From: Pedobacter rhodius
GTDB taxonomy: Bacteria; Bacteroidota; Bacteroidia; Sphingobacteriales; Sphingobacteriaceae
Assembly: GCF_027213645.1 (NCBI RefSeq)
Contig: NZ_JAPWGL010000004.1
Location: 124,001 to 188,000, forward strand
DNA: 64,000 bases
Reading direction: 5' to 3'
A program made the position numbers and the translations under genes. Numbering within the stretch: position 1 is the stretch's first letter; every line of letters begins with the position of its first letter. Shown here one piece after another: positions 16,396 through 26,916 of the stretch. Below the pieces are notes generated by a model. The model had not been told where the DNA came from. It was given only the letters and a program-made list of their open reading frames with translations, and made no database searches.

Positions 16396-19002
16396 TCACA
16401 ATTTTCCAGCCAATACACAAGTATTTTTAAAACGTCTGGTATGTCCGTTTAAATTGAAAACATCAAACAAAACAATATAAATTCCAATCGGGGCTTTTTG
16501 TCCGTTATCGTCTAAACCGTCCCAGATAAAAGTTCCCTTTGTACCTATAGTTTGATTTTTCAACAAACTTCTGACTAGTCGACCTTTATCCGAATATATC
16601 AATACTGTGGCAAAACTTGTATTTTCAGCTACCTGATAATCTAAAGTTAAAACATCCTCAAAACCATCATCATCCGGAGAAAAGGTTTTAGATAAAAGCT
16701 TAACATAACTTTCCTGGCCGTCAGGCGCTTGCGAATTCTTATAAGTTGGCGTTGCAAATCCTACAGATGCAGCGGCGGATTTAAAATTGCCAGCCTCATT
16801 TGCCCCTTTCGAAAAAGAAACCCTTTCCAGCGATACGCCTTCGGGATTTTGAAGCAAGGCAACATGCATTTTTTCAGTATAGTTAAATCTATCAATCTGC
16901 ATATTATTACCTAACAAAATCACTGTTCCTCTATCATTATTGTACGCAGGGAGCGCGCCTAACTGGATAAAATTGTCAAGATTTTCGCAGACATAACCGG
17001 TTTTTATATTCGCTGTATTTGTGCTGACAACCCAATATGTTCCCGGCTGAATTAACAAATTTTTGGCAGACAGATTTTTAATGCTGCCAGCCTTTCCACC
17101 CGCATCTAAGTTAGCGAGCTGCAAATCTTTCAGATCCAAAACATGCCCGGCATTATTATAAATTTCTACAAAATCAACACCTCCAACTTTTGGGTTAAAT
17201 AATATTTCTGAAATTAAAATATCATTTGCAGTAACTTTCTTTGCAATAAATAGTTTTGCTGTGTTCGCTGCCGAGCTAATAAGATTTCCGGCACAATCTG
17301 TTACGCTAGTAATAGTTAAAATATTTTCAATTCCTCTTGTTAATGGATTCGAAAATTGAAGAATTGCTGTGCTGAAATTAGTTGATTGAATAATTACACT
17401 CATTGGATTGCCAACACCATTATTTACGAAATAGTTAGGAAGTTGTACAGCAGACAAGCTATCTATCGATTTTGAAAATTCAACCTGAACCGTTACGCTG
17501 TCGATGACACTTGCTGACAAAAGCTTTGGAACTTCTGTGCTCATTTGAGCTTGATAAACAGAATTGGATTGAGCAGGTGTTGCGCCTGAGGCATCAGAAG
17601 AAGCTGACCAATTTTGGGTTCCGCCGCATACATTCTTCGGGTCGATCAGTTCTAAGCTATAACCCCCTTTTTTCTTTACATCATCTTTATACCAGGTATC
17701 GTAATAAGCAACCTTATCAATTATTCTGCTTGTATTATCCGTTAAAGTCAAAATATCTTTATCATTATTTAAACTCGGCCAGGGTGAAAGTCCTATCGTT
17801 TTCCCAAAAGGTTTAAAAAGTGCTTCATCAGCTTTTGCTGCCAGAATTACGTATTGACGGGGCTTAATTGTATCTGCTAAAAACGTATAAGTTGAGTTTT
17901 GGTCGGCATATTTCCAGCCTTGCATTAAAATATATTCAGTTGTTGTATTCCAGATTTCAACAAATTCTTTTTGTGGCAGCGCCAGACTTCCGGTTGGGTT
18001 TGCAAATATTTCGTTAATAACCAAGTCGCCAGATTTTACAGTGTAAGGTTTAATATAAGTAAATCCTAAATTACTGTTAAAAGCGATGACATTTCCTTTT
18101 TTATCCCTTACATGGCTAACCGTTAAATTATAATCACCAGAAATTAATTCTTTTAGAAAGGTTAACCGATATACATTTGGTAGCGCTGTCGAAGCCACAT
18201 TTGTTGGGCTGCCATAGCCGTTTGATAAATTGTAATTGCCTGTTACAGTTGCCGAATTCAAATCTAAAGGTTCAGAAAAAGTAACATCTAAAGTAGAGGC
18301 GTTAACAGCAGCAATACTTTTTATTGCAGGCGGCGTTGTATCGGGAATTAAGTCATCGATGTTAAAATCATCAAAAATATATTGATTGTACCGCGACGCA
18401 GTAGCATACCTGCAAAAAACACCTGCAAAGCCCGAACTTGTAAAACTATTTTCAGTAGTACTTCCTTCGAGATTAAAGTTATTCCCACCAGTTACATCTG
18501 TAAACAAGTCCCATTTGCCGGCAGCATCCCTTTTAACCTTTATTTTTGCTAAAACCACGTTAGCGTTTACTCTTGTTTTCTGCGCCCCGACGATAATCCG
18601 TGTTGCAGAAGTACCGCTTTGTTTGTATAAATGGAATCCATCAGTCGCGCCAGTCTCTCCTATCTGCACAAAATACCCATTCAAACTTCCTTTTAAATCT
18701 TCTTTGTTAGAAGTTAAATAAATCCTGACAAAATTAGTTGTGGTTGGGTCGAAATTGAGCTGCACAAAAAACGTCCAGCTGGCATTTAAACTCAGCTGAT
18801 TTGCTGTAGACAGCGAAATTGTTTGAGCGGCAAGTTGTTGCCCTTGTGTTTGCAGCTGATTTTTGGTATTTATCTGAAAGTAATTTACATCACCCCTCCA
18901 AATGGGATTCTGGGAGAAATCGCCATCGGTAAATGAATCAGAAACCTGGGAAAATGTAATTTTACAAAATAACAATAGGGATATAAGCAGAATTTTCTTC
19001 AT
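16396..19002 (-). CDS. Large exported lamin-tail-domain protein
   Basis: Predicted secreted or cell-surface protein of 868 aa with signal peptide MKKILLISLLLFCKITFSQ. In order it has an N-terminal concanavalin-like region (about 20-215), an Ig-like segment (DTTPPAIKSIAAVNASTLDVTFSEPLD in outline), a first lamin-tail domain (SGDLVINEIFANP...FVEIWNTT), a second Ig-like segment, and a second lamin-tail domain (ANDILISEILFNP...DFVEIYNN). A C-terminal FlgD/CHU_C-like Ig domain follows (FSPDDDGFEDVLTLDY...WDGLDDNGQKAPIGIYIV), of the kind associated with type IX secretion or anchoring. No catalytic motif is visible. The role is probably adhesive or structural, but this is uncertain. Confidence 0.82.
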   Translation of the reverse strand: MKKILLISLLLFCKITFSQVSDSFTDGDFSQNPIWRGDVNYFQINTKNQLQTQGQQLAAQTISLSTANQLSLNASWTFFVQLNFDPTTTNFVRIYLTSNKEDLKGSLNGYFVQIGETGATDGFHLYKQSGTSATRIIVGAQKTRVNANVVLAKIKVKRDAAGKWDLFTDVTGGNNFNLEGSTTENSFTSSGFAGVFCRYATASRYNQYIFDDFNIDDLIPDTTPPAIKSIAAVNASTLDVTFSEPLDLNSATVTGNYNLSNGYGSPTNVASTALPNVYRLTFLKELISGDYNLTVSHVRDKKGNVIAFNSNLGFTYIKPYTVKSGDLVINEIFANPTGSLALPQKEFVEIWNTTTEYILMQGWKYADQNSTYTFLADTIKPRQYVILAAKADEALFKPFGKTIGLSPWPSLNNDKDILTLTDNTSRIIDKVAYYDTWYKDDVKKKGGYSLELIDPKNVCGGTQNWSASSDASGATPAQSNSVYQAQMSTEVPKLLSASVIDSVTVQVEFSKSIDSLSAVQLPNYFVNNGVGNPMSVIIQSTNFSTAILQFSNPLTRGIENILTITSVTDCAGNLISSAANTAKLFIAKKVTANDILISEILFNPKVGGVDFVEIYNNAGHVLDLKDLQLANLDAGGKAGSIKNLSAKNLLIQPGTYWVVSTNTANIKTGYVCENLDNFIQLGALPAYNNDRGTVILLGNNMQIDRFNYTEKMHVALLQNPEGVSLERVSFSKGANEAGNFKSAAASVGFATPTYKNSQAPDGQESYVKLLSKTFSPDDDGFEDVLTLDYQVAENTSFATVLIYSDKGRLVRSLLKNQTIGTKGTFIWDGLDDNGQKAPIGIYIVLFDVFNLNGHTRRFKNTCVLAGKL

Positions 19003-19050
19003 ATTTGGGCTTATATCAAATGTTTATAAATATAATAATTAAAATTTAAA

Positions 19051-20040
19051 ATGAAAGTAGCAGTAGTAGGTGCAACCGGATTGGTTGGTACCGTAATGTT
19101 AAAAGTATTGGAGGAAAGAAATTTCCCTTTAACAGAGTTAATTCCCGTAGCATCAGAAAAGAGTGTTGGTAAGGAAATTACTTTTAAGGGTAAGAAGTTC
19201 CCAATCGTTAGCATGGATACTGCAATTGGCATGAAACCGGATATTGCTTTGTTTTCAGCCGGCGGAAATACTTCATTAGAACATGCACCCCGTTTCAAAG
19301 AAGCCGGAACAACGGTTATTGATAATTCTTCGGCCTGGAGAATGGATCCGGCAATTAAATTAATTGTTCCAGAAGTGAATGCGCACGAGCTTTCTATTGA
19401 TAATAAAATTATTGCAAATCCGAACTGTTCCACCATTCAAATGGTGGTTGTTTTAAAACCTTTGCACGATAAATATAAAATCAAACGTGTGGTGGTTTCT
19501 ACTTACCAATCGGTTACCGGAACTGGCGTTAAAGCGGTTGAGCAACTGATGAACGAGCGTAAGGGCATTGATGGTCCGAAAGCCTATCCATACGAAATCG
19601 ACTTAAACGTTCTTCCTCATATCGATGTTTTTATGGAAAATGGCTATACTAAGGAAGAGATGAAAATGGTTAAAGAAACGAACAAAATTATGAGCGATAA
19701 CAACATTAAAGTTACCGCAACTACTGTTCGTATTCCGGTTATGGGTGGCCATTCAGAATCGGTTAACATTGAGTTTGAAAATGATTTCGATTTAGCTGAG
19801 GTTCGCAGCATTTTAGAAAAATCGCCGGGTATTATCGTTGTAGATGATGTAGCAAACCTGAAATATCCGATGCCAAAAGATGCACATGAAAAAGATGAGG
19901 TTTTTGTTGGTCGTATCCGCAGGGATGAATCGGCGCCAAAAGCTTTAAACCTTTGGATTGTGGCAGATAACTTACGCAAAGGTGCTGCAACAAATGCAGT
20001 TCAGATTGCGGAATATTTAATTCAGAAAGAGTTGGTATAA
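19051..20040 (+). CDS. asd: Aspartate-semialdehyde dehydrogenase
   Basis: Converts L-aspartyl phosphate to aspartate semialdehyde with NADPH, the branch-point step for lysine/diaminopimelate, threonine and methionine synthesis. The protein is 329 aa, the usual length. The nucleotide-binding motif GATGLVGTVMLKVLEER is at 7-23. The catalytic Cys lies in NPNCSTIQ (about residue 127). VVSTYQSVTGTGVKAVEQL and RIPVMGGHSESVN (substrate-binding Arg and active-site His) are conserved. It is transcribed alone and ends at a clear terminator (20061). It is divergent from the lamin-tail gene with 48 bp between the starts. Confidence 0.97.
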   Translation: MKVAVVGATGLVGTVMLKVLEERNFPLTELIPVASEKSVGKEITFKGKKFPIVSMDTAIGMKPDIALFSAGGNTSLEHAPRFKEAGTTVIDNSSAWRMDPAIKLIVPEVNAHELSIDNKIIANPNCSTIQMVVVLKPLHDKYKIKRVVVSTYQSVTGTGVKAVEQLMNERKGIDGPKAYPYEIDLNVLPHIDVFMENGYTKEEMKMVKETNKIMSDNNIKVTATTVRIPVMGGHSESVNIEFENDFDLAEVRSILEKSPGIIVVDDVANLKYPMPKDAHEKDEVFVGRIRRDESAPKALNLWIVADNLRKGAATNAVQIAEYLIQKELV

Positions 20041-20060
20041 AAATAAAAAAATCAGTTAAC

Positions 20061-20092
20061 ACCTGTGAAACTCAAAATTCACAGGTTTTTTT
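20061..20092 (+). terminator. Rho-independent terminator after asd
   Basis: Stem acctgtgaa (20061-20069) pairs with ttcacaggt (20078-20086) and is followed by a run of T. Confidence 0.9.
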
Positions 20093-20130
20093 ATGCCCTT
20101 TTGATTAATGTCTTTTAAATTAAAAGAACT

Positions 20131-20226
20131 TATAATCACTAAATTATATATAAAAAAGAGATTATAATCACTAAATTATATATAAAAAAGAGATTACAAT
20201 ATCTAAATTATATATAAAAAAGAGAT
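20131..20226. repeat. Three 32-bp tandem repeats upstream of the ATPase gene
   Basis: Units start at 20131, 20163 and 20195. The first two are identical and the third differs at a few bases near its start. Each contains the core taaattatatataaaaaag. There are no spacers, so this is not a CRISPR array. It ends 17 bp before the -7 box of the next gene. Confidence 0.9.
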
Positions 20227-20242
20227 TAGCTTTTAATTTTCT

Positions 20243-20250
20243 TATATTTG
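20243..20250 (+). promoter_or_regulatory. Bacteroidota -7 box for the ATPase gene
   Basis: TATATTTG fits TAnnTTTG exactly and lies 14 bp before the start codon. The -33 position falls at the end of the 32-bp repeat array and has no clear TTTG, so changes in repeat number could move or alter upstream contacts. Confidence 0.6.
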
Positions 20251-20264
20251 TAAAAAAGAATGAT

Positions 20265-21389
20265 ATGATTATCAGAAGTTTACAAGCTCATATCGAATCG
20301 AAGTTTTTTAAACAAAAAGCTGTTATAGTTACCGGCGCGAGGCAGGTAGGTAAAACCACTATGCTAAAACAATTGGTTAAAAAGACCGAATTGCCATTCG
20401 TTTTTCTAAACTGCGACGAAGCTAATGTACGTAACACGCTGACAGACATTAGTATAGAGCGATTAAAATCGATAATAGGCACAAATAAAATTATTTTTAT
20501 CGACGAAGCACAGCGGATTAACAATATTGGTTTAACACTAAAGTTAATTGTTGATAATTTTGCTGATGTACAGCTTTTAGTTACAGGCTCTTCTTCATTA
20601 GATCTTGCTGCAGGCATAAAAGAACCTTTAACGGGAAGAAAATTTGAATACCACCTTTACCCTTTTTCGGTAGCAGAGCTTGTTGAAGAAACCAATATAC
20701 TTACCGAAGAACAGGCCCTTGAAAAAAGATTAATTTACGGTACTTATCCTGATGCTATAAATTATCCCGGAGAAGAAAAAGAACTGTTATTAAACTTAAG
20801 TAACAGCTATCTTTTTAAAGATATCTTGGCGCTCAGCGGAATTCGAAAACCCCTACAACTTGAAAAATTGGTGAAGGCCTTGGCTTTACAAATTGGAAAC
20901 GAAGTATCATATAGTGAGCTGGGGCAGATGATTGAAGCCGATAAACTAACTGTAGAACGTTACGTTGATTTATTGGAACAATGTTTTGTCGTGTTTAGAC
21001 TGAGCGCTTACAGTAATAATTTACGCAATGAAATAAAAAAAAGTAAAAAAATATATTTTTACGATACCGGCATACGAAATGCCATAATCGAAAACTTTAG
21101 TACGTTAGGATTAAGACAGGATGCCGGGCAACTTTTCGAAAATTATATTGTTTCAGAATATGTTAAGGCCAATAATAACAAAAGAAAACTTGCTAAATAC
21201 TATTTTTGGCGGAGTTTTCAGCAACAGGAAATTGATTTAATAGAGGAAATCGATGGGAAAATAAATGCTATAGAAATAAAATGGAATGAGAAGAAAAAAG
21301 TTAAATTTCCATCTACATTTCTAAATGCATACAACACTAACGCAACTCACGTTATAAATAAATCCAATTACACCAACTTTCTGTTATAA
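20265..21389 (+). CDS. AAA ATPase with DUF4143 domain
   Basis: Predicted ATPase of 374 aa in the two-domain AAA_14/DUF4143 family, whose function is not well established. Walker A is GARQVGKTT (24-32) and Walker B is IIFIDEAQR (about 74-82). The sensor-like LLVTGSSSLDLAAGIKEPLTGR and LYPFSVAELVEE are family hallmarks. The C-terminal DUF4143 part has a nuclease-like fold segment (FENYIVSEYVKANN, then YYFWRSFQQQEIDLIEE and AIEIKWNEKKK) that resembles a PD-(D/E)xK core. Such genes are patchily distributed and often mobile. The tandem repeats directly upstream suggest variable expression. It is not clearly linked to a neighbouring system. Confidence 0.88.
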   Translation: MIIRSLQAHIESKFFKQKAVIVTGARQVGKTTMLKQLVKKTELPFVFLNCDEANVRNTLTDISIERLKSIIGTNKIIFIDEAQRINNIGLTLKLIVDNFADVQLLVTGSSSLDLAAGIKEPLTGRKFEYHLYPFSVAELVEETNILTEEQALEKRLIYGTYPDAINYPGEEKELLLNLSNSYLFKDILALSGIRKPLQLEKLVKALALQIGNEVSYSELGQMIEADKLTVERYVDLLEQCFVVFRLSAYSNNLRNEIKKSKKIYFYDTGIRNAIIENFSTLGLRQDAGQLFENYIVSEYVKANNNKRKLAKYYFWRSFQQQEIDLIEEIDGKINAIEIKWNEKKKVKFPSTFLNAYNTNATHVINKSNYTNFLL

Positions 21390-21407
21390 ATCATTCAGCA
21401 CTATAAA

Positions 21408-22820
21408 ATGAAGTTTTTCAAACTGTTCTTCATATTAATATTTGTTTGCTCCGCAACCAATACAATTGCCCAAAACAACATCCAAAACCTGGAGAAAGCT
21501 TTTAATAATTTGCTGGCGGATGAACAGGCAAAACACGCCATAACTTCACTTTGTGTTTTAGATGCCAATACAGGCAAAACACTTTTCGCCAAAAACGAAG
21601 AAATCGGTTTGGCTACTGCATCAACTTTAAAAACCATTACTGCCGCCACAGCTTTCAGCATTTTGGGCAAAGATTTTCAATTTCAAACAACTTTAGCTTA
21701 TTCGGGGAATATTACAAGCGATGGAACGCTTAAGGGCAATCTGATTATAATTGGTAGTGGCGACCCCACTTTAGGCTCATGGCGATATCAAAATAAAGAA
21801 AACACAGTTTTAATGCAATGGATTGCTGCCATCAAATCAGCAGGGATAAAAAAAATTGAAGGCGCAATCATTGGTGATGACAGAATTTTTGGAACGCAAA
21901 CCACACCGGAGGGTTGGGTTTGGCAAGATATTGGCAATTATTACGGTGCAGGAACTTCAGGCTTGGCCTGGCGGGAAAATCAGTTCGATATTCATTTAAA
22001 ACCAGGTTCAGACACAACTGATGATGTCAAAGTTATAAAAACTGTTCCTGAAACACCTTATATCCAGATTGTAAATGAACTGAAAACCGGCAGTTCTGGT
22101 TCAGGCGACAGAAGTTATGCCTTCCTTCCGCCCTATAGCAATGTTGCTTATTTACGTGGCAGCTGGGGGATTGGCATTGCCAAATCAGGAATTTCTGTTG
22201 CACTACCCGATCCTGCTTTCGATTGTGCCTACCGCTTACAGGATACGCTGAAAAGATTAGGCATTACCACTAATCAACAAGCGACTACAGCAAGATTAAT
22301 GGATTTGAATCATCAGGCTATTCCTGCTATAACCCAAAAAATAAGTACGATTAGTTCGCCAACGTTAGGTGAAATGACCTACTGGTTTTTGAAAAAAAGC
22401 ATTAACCTGTACGGCGAAACATTGTTGAAAACCATTGCCGTAAAATCGGGAAAAGCCGGAACCACAGCTAAAGGCGCAGAAACTGAAATTAACTACTGGG
22501 CAGCAAAAGGTATCGATAAATCGGCTTTAAATATTATTGATGGTAGCGGGCTCTCTCCCGGCGATAGAATTACAACTTCAGCAATGGCAAGTATTCTGTT
22601 CCGAATCCAAAAAGAAAGCTGGTTCCCTGATTTTTACAAGGCCTTACCAGATTATAACGGCATGAAAATTAAAAGTGGAACAATAAATGATGTGTCTGCT
22701 TTTGCAGGTTACCATATAGATCCGGCAGGAAATAAGTATGTAATCGTTATCAATATCAACAATTACAGCAGTAGCGGAATTAACAGGAAACTATTTAAAG
22801 TTTTAGATACATTAAAATAA
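21408..22820 (+). CDS. dacB: D-alanyl-D-alanine carboxypeptidase/endopeptidase (PBP4 type)
   Basis: Exported peptidase of family S13 (470 aa), a class C penicillin-binding protein that trims or cleaves peptidoglycan cross-links. The signal peptide covers residues 1-21 (ends IAQ). The three active-site motifs are present: STLK (S72, K75), SIN in KKSINLYGE, and KSGT in MKIKSGTINDVSAFAGY. The long insertion between SxxK and SxN expected for PBP4 is also there (GDPTLGSWRY, GDDRIFG). The gene starts 18 bp after the ATPase gene but is functionally unrelated to it. A small unknown gene follows after 9 bp. Confidence 0.94.
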   Translation: MKFFKLFFILIFVCSATNTIAQNNIQNLEKAFNNLLADEQAKHAITSLCVLDANTGKTLFAKNEEIGLATASTLKTITAATAFSILGKDFQFQTTLAYSGNITSDGTLKGNLIIIGSGDPTLGSWRYQNKENTVLMQWIAAIKSAGIKKIEGAIIGDDRIFGTQTTPEGWVWQDIGNYYGAGTSGLAWRENQFDIHLKPGSDTTDDVKVIKTVPETPYIQIVNELKTGSSGSGDRSYAFLPPYSNVAYLRGSWGIGIAKSGISVALPDPAFDCAYRLQDTLKRLGITTNQQATTARLMDLNHQAIPAITQKISTISSPTLGEMTYWFLKKSINLYGETLLKTIAVKSGKAGTTAKGAETEINYWAAKGIDKSALNIIDGSGLSPGDRITTSAMASILFRIQKESWFPDFYKALPDYNGMKIKSGTINDVSAFAGYHIDPAGNKYVIVININNYSSSGINRKLFKVLDTLK

Positions 22821-22829
22821 AATAATACG

Positions 22830-23189
22830 ATGCCTCACTTTATTAAAAACCTTCAGACTGTAGACGGTTTGATTTCTAATTTATATGGAAATATTTCCAT
22901 CGAAGAAATGACCAAATTGATTACTTTTCATTTAGAACAACAAGGGTATAAAGTATCAGACCAGGGGTTTGGAAATTTAATCCTGGAAAAGGGAAGCAGA
23001 ATACAGCGACTTTTACTTGGGGCATTTGTTACCTATTATAAGTTTAGTATAACCATGAGCCCGACCCCTGAAGGCGATCTCATGGTCAATATTTTTCAGC
23101 AAACGAGTGGATTTTCGGGCGGTTTAATTGGAATGAATCAGGTAAAAACTGAACTGGCGAGGCTAAGTTTTGGCTTTGCCAATATTTAA
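22830..23189 (+). CDS. Uncharacterised small protein
   Basis: A 119-aa protein I do not recognise. It starts 9 bp after the dacB stop codon, so it is probably co-transcribed. There is no signal peptide. Residues about 61-77 (LLLGAFVTYYKFSITMS) are hydrophobic but short for a membrane helix. The first half is a helix-rich segment (ISIEEMTKLITFHLEQQGYKVSD) followed by predicted beta strands (NLILEKG, DLMVNIFQQ). Codon use and composition match the neighbours, which supports a real gene. The small alpha+beta layout suggests a soluble cytoplasmic domain, possibly ligand- or protein-binding, but no function is assigned. Confidence 0.7.
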   Translation: MPHFIKNLQTVDGLISNLYGNISIEEMTKLITFHLEQQGYKVSDQGFGNLILEKGSRIQRLLLGAFVTYYKFSITMSPTPEGDLMVNIFQQTSGFSGGLIGMNQVKTELARLSFGFANI

Positions 23190-23312
23190 TGCCAAGCTTA
23201 ATCAATTACTTTACTGAATAAATTAACTATTTAAAGCATAACTTCTGGGGTTATAGCAGAAGGTATTTATTTAAATTACGTTGCAATTAAAGCAATATCA
23301 AAACCATTTAAT

Positions 23313-24437
23313 ATGTTAAGGCAAATTCTATTTTTTACGCTATTATATCCCTTTGCCTTATTTGCCCAGGTTAAAGTTGATTTAAATGTTCATGTTCCAA
23401 AGAAAATAACAGATAGTTTATTTATTGCAGGAAATTTCAACGACTGGAATCCGCGAAATACTAATTACAGCTTGATAAAAAAAGATAGTCTCGCTTATTT
23501 TATTTCACTTAATTTACCTAAAGGAAATTTTGAGTTTAAAATTACCAGAGGTAGTTGGGATAAAGCAGAATCGAAAAGTGATGGCAAACCTACCCCCAAC
23601 AGAACGGTAAATTTAAATGTCGATACTGTAATGAATATCAATGTTGTAGACTGGACCGATAATTTTAAGCAGCTTAAAGAAGAATATCAATACGGCGACC
23701 ACATTCATGTTGTAGATTCTGAATTGTTTATACCTCAATTAAATAAAAATCGGAAGATTTGGATTTATTTACCTAAAAGCTATAAGGATTCGAGAAAGCA
23801 ATATCCAGTGATTTACATGCATGATGGTCAGAATTTATTTCACAGCAACCCTCCACGTTCAAATGAATGGGCTGTTGATACAGTAATGGATAGTTTGATT
23901 AGAACTGGTGCAAAGGAAATGATCATTGTTGCTGTAGACCATGGCGGAAAAAACCGCTTGATAGAATATAACCCATACGATAGCCAGTTCGGGAAAGGCG
24001 AGGGAAAAGCATATGTTTCGTTTTTAGTTGAAACACTTAAACCTTTTATAGATTCGAAATATAGAACATTAAAGGATGCAAAAAATACATCCATAGTCGG
24101 AAGTTCGATGGGTGGATTAATTTCGATGTATGCCATTGCTAATTACCCGAAAGTATTTGGTTCGGCGGGAGTTTTTAGTCCGGCTTTTTGGGTGGCGCCT
24201 AAAATTTACGATGATATTGCTCTTAATTTAGCAGGCATGATTGATAGCAAAGTGTATTTTGTTGCAGGCGATAAAGAAAGTACAGATATGGTTCCAGACA
24301 TGAAGAAAGCTTATGTCATTTTGAATCCGAACGGTAAGAAGAAAAATGTAGTTTTTGTTGAAAAAGAAGACGGAAAACATTCGGGATGGTTTTGGCATCG
24401 GGAGTTTGTACCTTTTTATCAGTTTATAGCTCGATAA
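23313..24437 (+). CDS. Exported esterase with N-terminal carbohydrate-binding-like domain
   Basis: Putative esterase of 374 aa with signal peptide MLRQILFFTLLYPFALFAQ. Residues about 20-115 look like a starch-binding (CBM20/48-type) beta sandwich (VPKKITDSLFIAGNFNDWNP). The rest is an alpha/beta hydrolase of the enterochelin-esterase/Esterase-D type: KIWIYLPKSYKDS, VIYMHDGQNLF, the nucleophile elbow GSSMGGL, and the His near KHSGWFWHREF. The natural substrate may be an acylated sugar or a siderophore-type ester; the binding domain favours a glycan. It is preceded by 123 bp without a gene and followed by repeat-rich DNA. Confidence 0.85.
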   Translation: MLRQILFFTLLYPFALFAQVKVDLNVHVPKKITDSLFIAGNFNDWNPRNTNYSLIKKDSLAYFISLNLPKGNFEFKITRGSWDKAESKSDGKPTPNRTVNLNVDTVMNINVVDWTDNFKQLKEEYQYGDHIHVVDSELFIPQLNKNRKIWIYLPKSYKDSRKQYPVIYMHDGQNLFHSNPPRSNEWAVDTVMDSLIRTGAKEMIIVAVDHGGKNRLIEYNPYDSQFGKGEGKAYVSFLVETLKPFIDSKYRTLKDAKNTSIVGSSMGGLISMYAIANYPKVFGSAGVFSPAFWVAPKIYDDIALNLAGMIDSKVYFVAGDKESTDMVPDMKKAYVILNPNGKKKNVVFVEKEDGKHSGWFWHREFVPFYQFIAR

Positions 24438-26340
<1,903 letters not shown>

Positions 26341-26346
26341 ATAGTT

Positions 26347-26404
26347 GTCATTCTGAGCTTGTCGAAGAACTTTCTGATAGATGTTTCGACAGGCTCAACA
26401 TGAC
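26347..26404. repeat. Palindromic intergenic element (GTCATTCTGAGC type)
   Basis: The arms gtcattctgagcttgtcgaa and the complement of ttcgacaggctcaacatgac pair imperfectly across a short centre. The element begins 7 bp after the enolase stop codon and precedes its terminator. Confidence 0.8.
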
Positions 26405-26445
26405 AAATAGATTTTATGTTAACAAGTTGAAAAATTGATTTGCAG

Positions 26446-26480
26446 AACATCCGGAGATTTTAAATCTTCGGATGTTTTAT
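26446..26480 (+). terminator. Rho-independent terminator after enolase
   Basis: A 15-bp stem with one G.U pair (26446-26460 and 26462-26476) is followed by ttttatttt. Confidence 0.85.
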
Positions 26481-26487
26481 TTTACAT

Positions 26488-26495
26488 TATATTTG
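26488..26495 (+). promoter_or_regulatory. Bacteroidota -7 box for the DivIC/FtsB gene
   Basis: TATATTTG fits TAnnTTTG and lies 34 bp before the start codon, directly after the enolase terminator, so the small cell-division gene is transcribed on its own. Confidence 0.6.
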
Positions 26496-26529
26496 TCTCT
26501 ACAAACCTGTAAGGTTTATAAAAAGCATT

Positions 26530-26829
26530 ATGAAACGTTTGATAGACCTTTTCCGCAACAAATATTTCCTCGCAACAGCTGCTTTTGCCGTGTGGATGCT
26601 GTTTTTCGATAAAAACGATATGATGTCGCAATACGAATACCGTAGTCAGGCCAATAAATTACAAGAGGAAAAGGAATATTTTGAAAAAGAAACCGCCCAG
26701 GTTAAAAAGGATTTAAACGAGCTGAATACCAACTTAAATACCGCAGAGAAATTCGCCCGGGAAAAATATTTCATGAAGAAAGATAACGAAGATGTTTTTG
26801 TTATTATTCATGAAGAGAAAAAAGACTAA
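26530..26829 (+). CDS. Septum formation initiator, DivIC/FtsB family
   Basis: Small bitopic membrane protein of 99 aa expected in the divisome complex with FtsL and FtsQ. The layout is typical: a short cytoplasmic N-terminus, one transmembrane helix (YFLATAAFAVWMLFF, about 13-27), then a periplasmic coiled coil (about 34-75). It ends with the family's EKFAREKYFMKKDNEDVFVI motif. Adjacency to enolase is common in Bacteroidota and, from general knowledge, in other phyla too. Whether it is functionally FtsB or DivIC cannot be separated by sequence. Confidence 0.9.
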   Translation: MKRLIDLFRNKYFLATAAFAVWMLFFDKNDMMSQYEYRSQANKLQEEKEYFEKETAQVKKDLNELNTNLNTAEKFAREKYFMKKDNEDVFVIIHEEKKD

Positions 26830-26916
26830 CCAGGATTTTAGAACAGAATTTCAGGACTTTAAGGATTTAAGGATAAGGCAGGATTTAGTTACTATAATAG
26901 TATTTCAAATTTTGTA

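Noticed and set aside
20131..20226. Possible CRISPR array
   Set aside because: The 32-bp units are directly adjacent with no spacers, the sequence is almost pure AT, and no cas gene is present.
20265..21389. DUF4143 ATPase as part of a defence or toxin system
   Set aside because: The neighbours (asd, dacB) are housekeeping genes and no partner gene is adjacent; the family alone does not show such a role.
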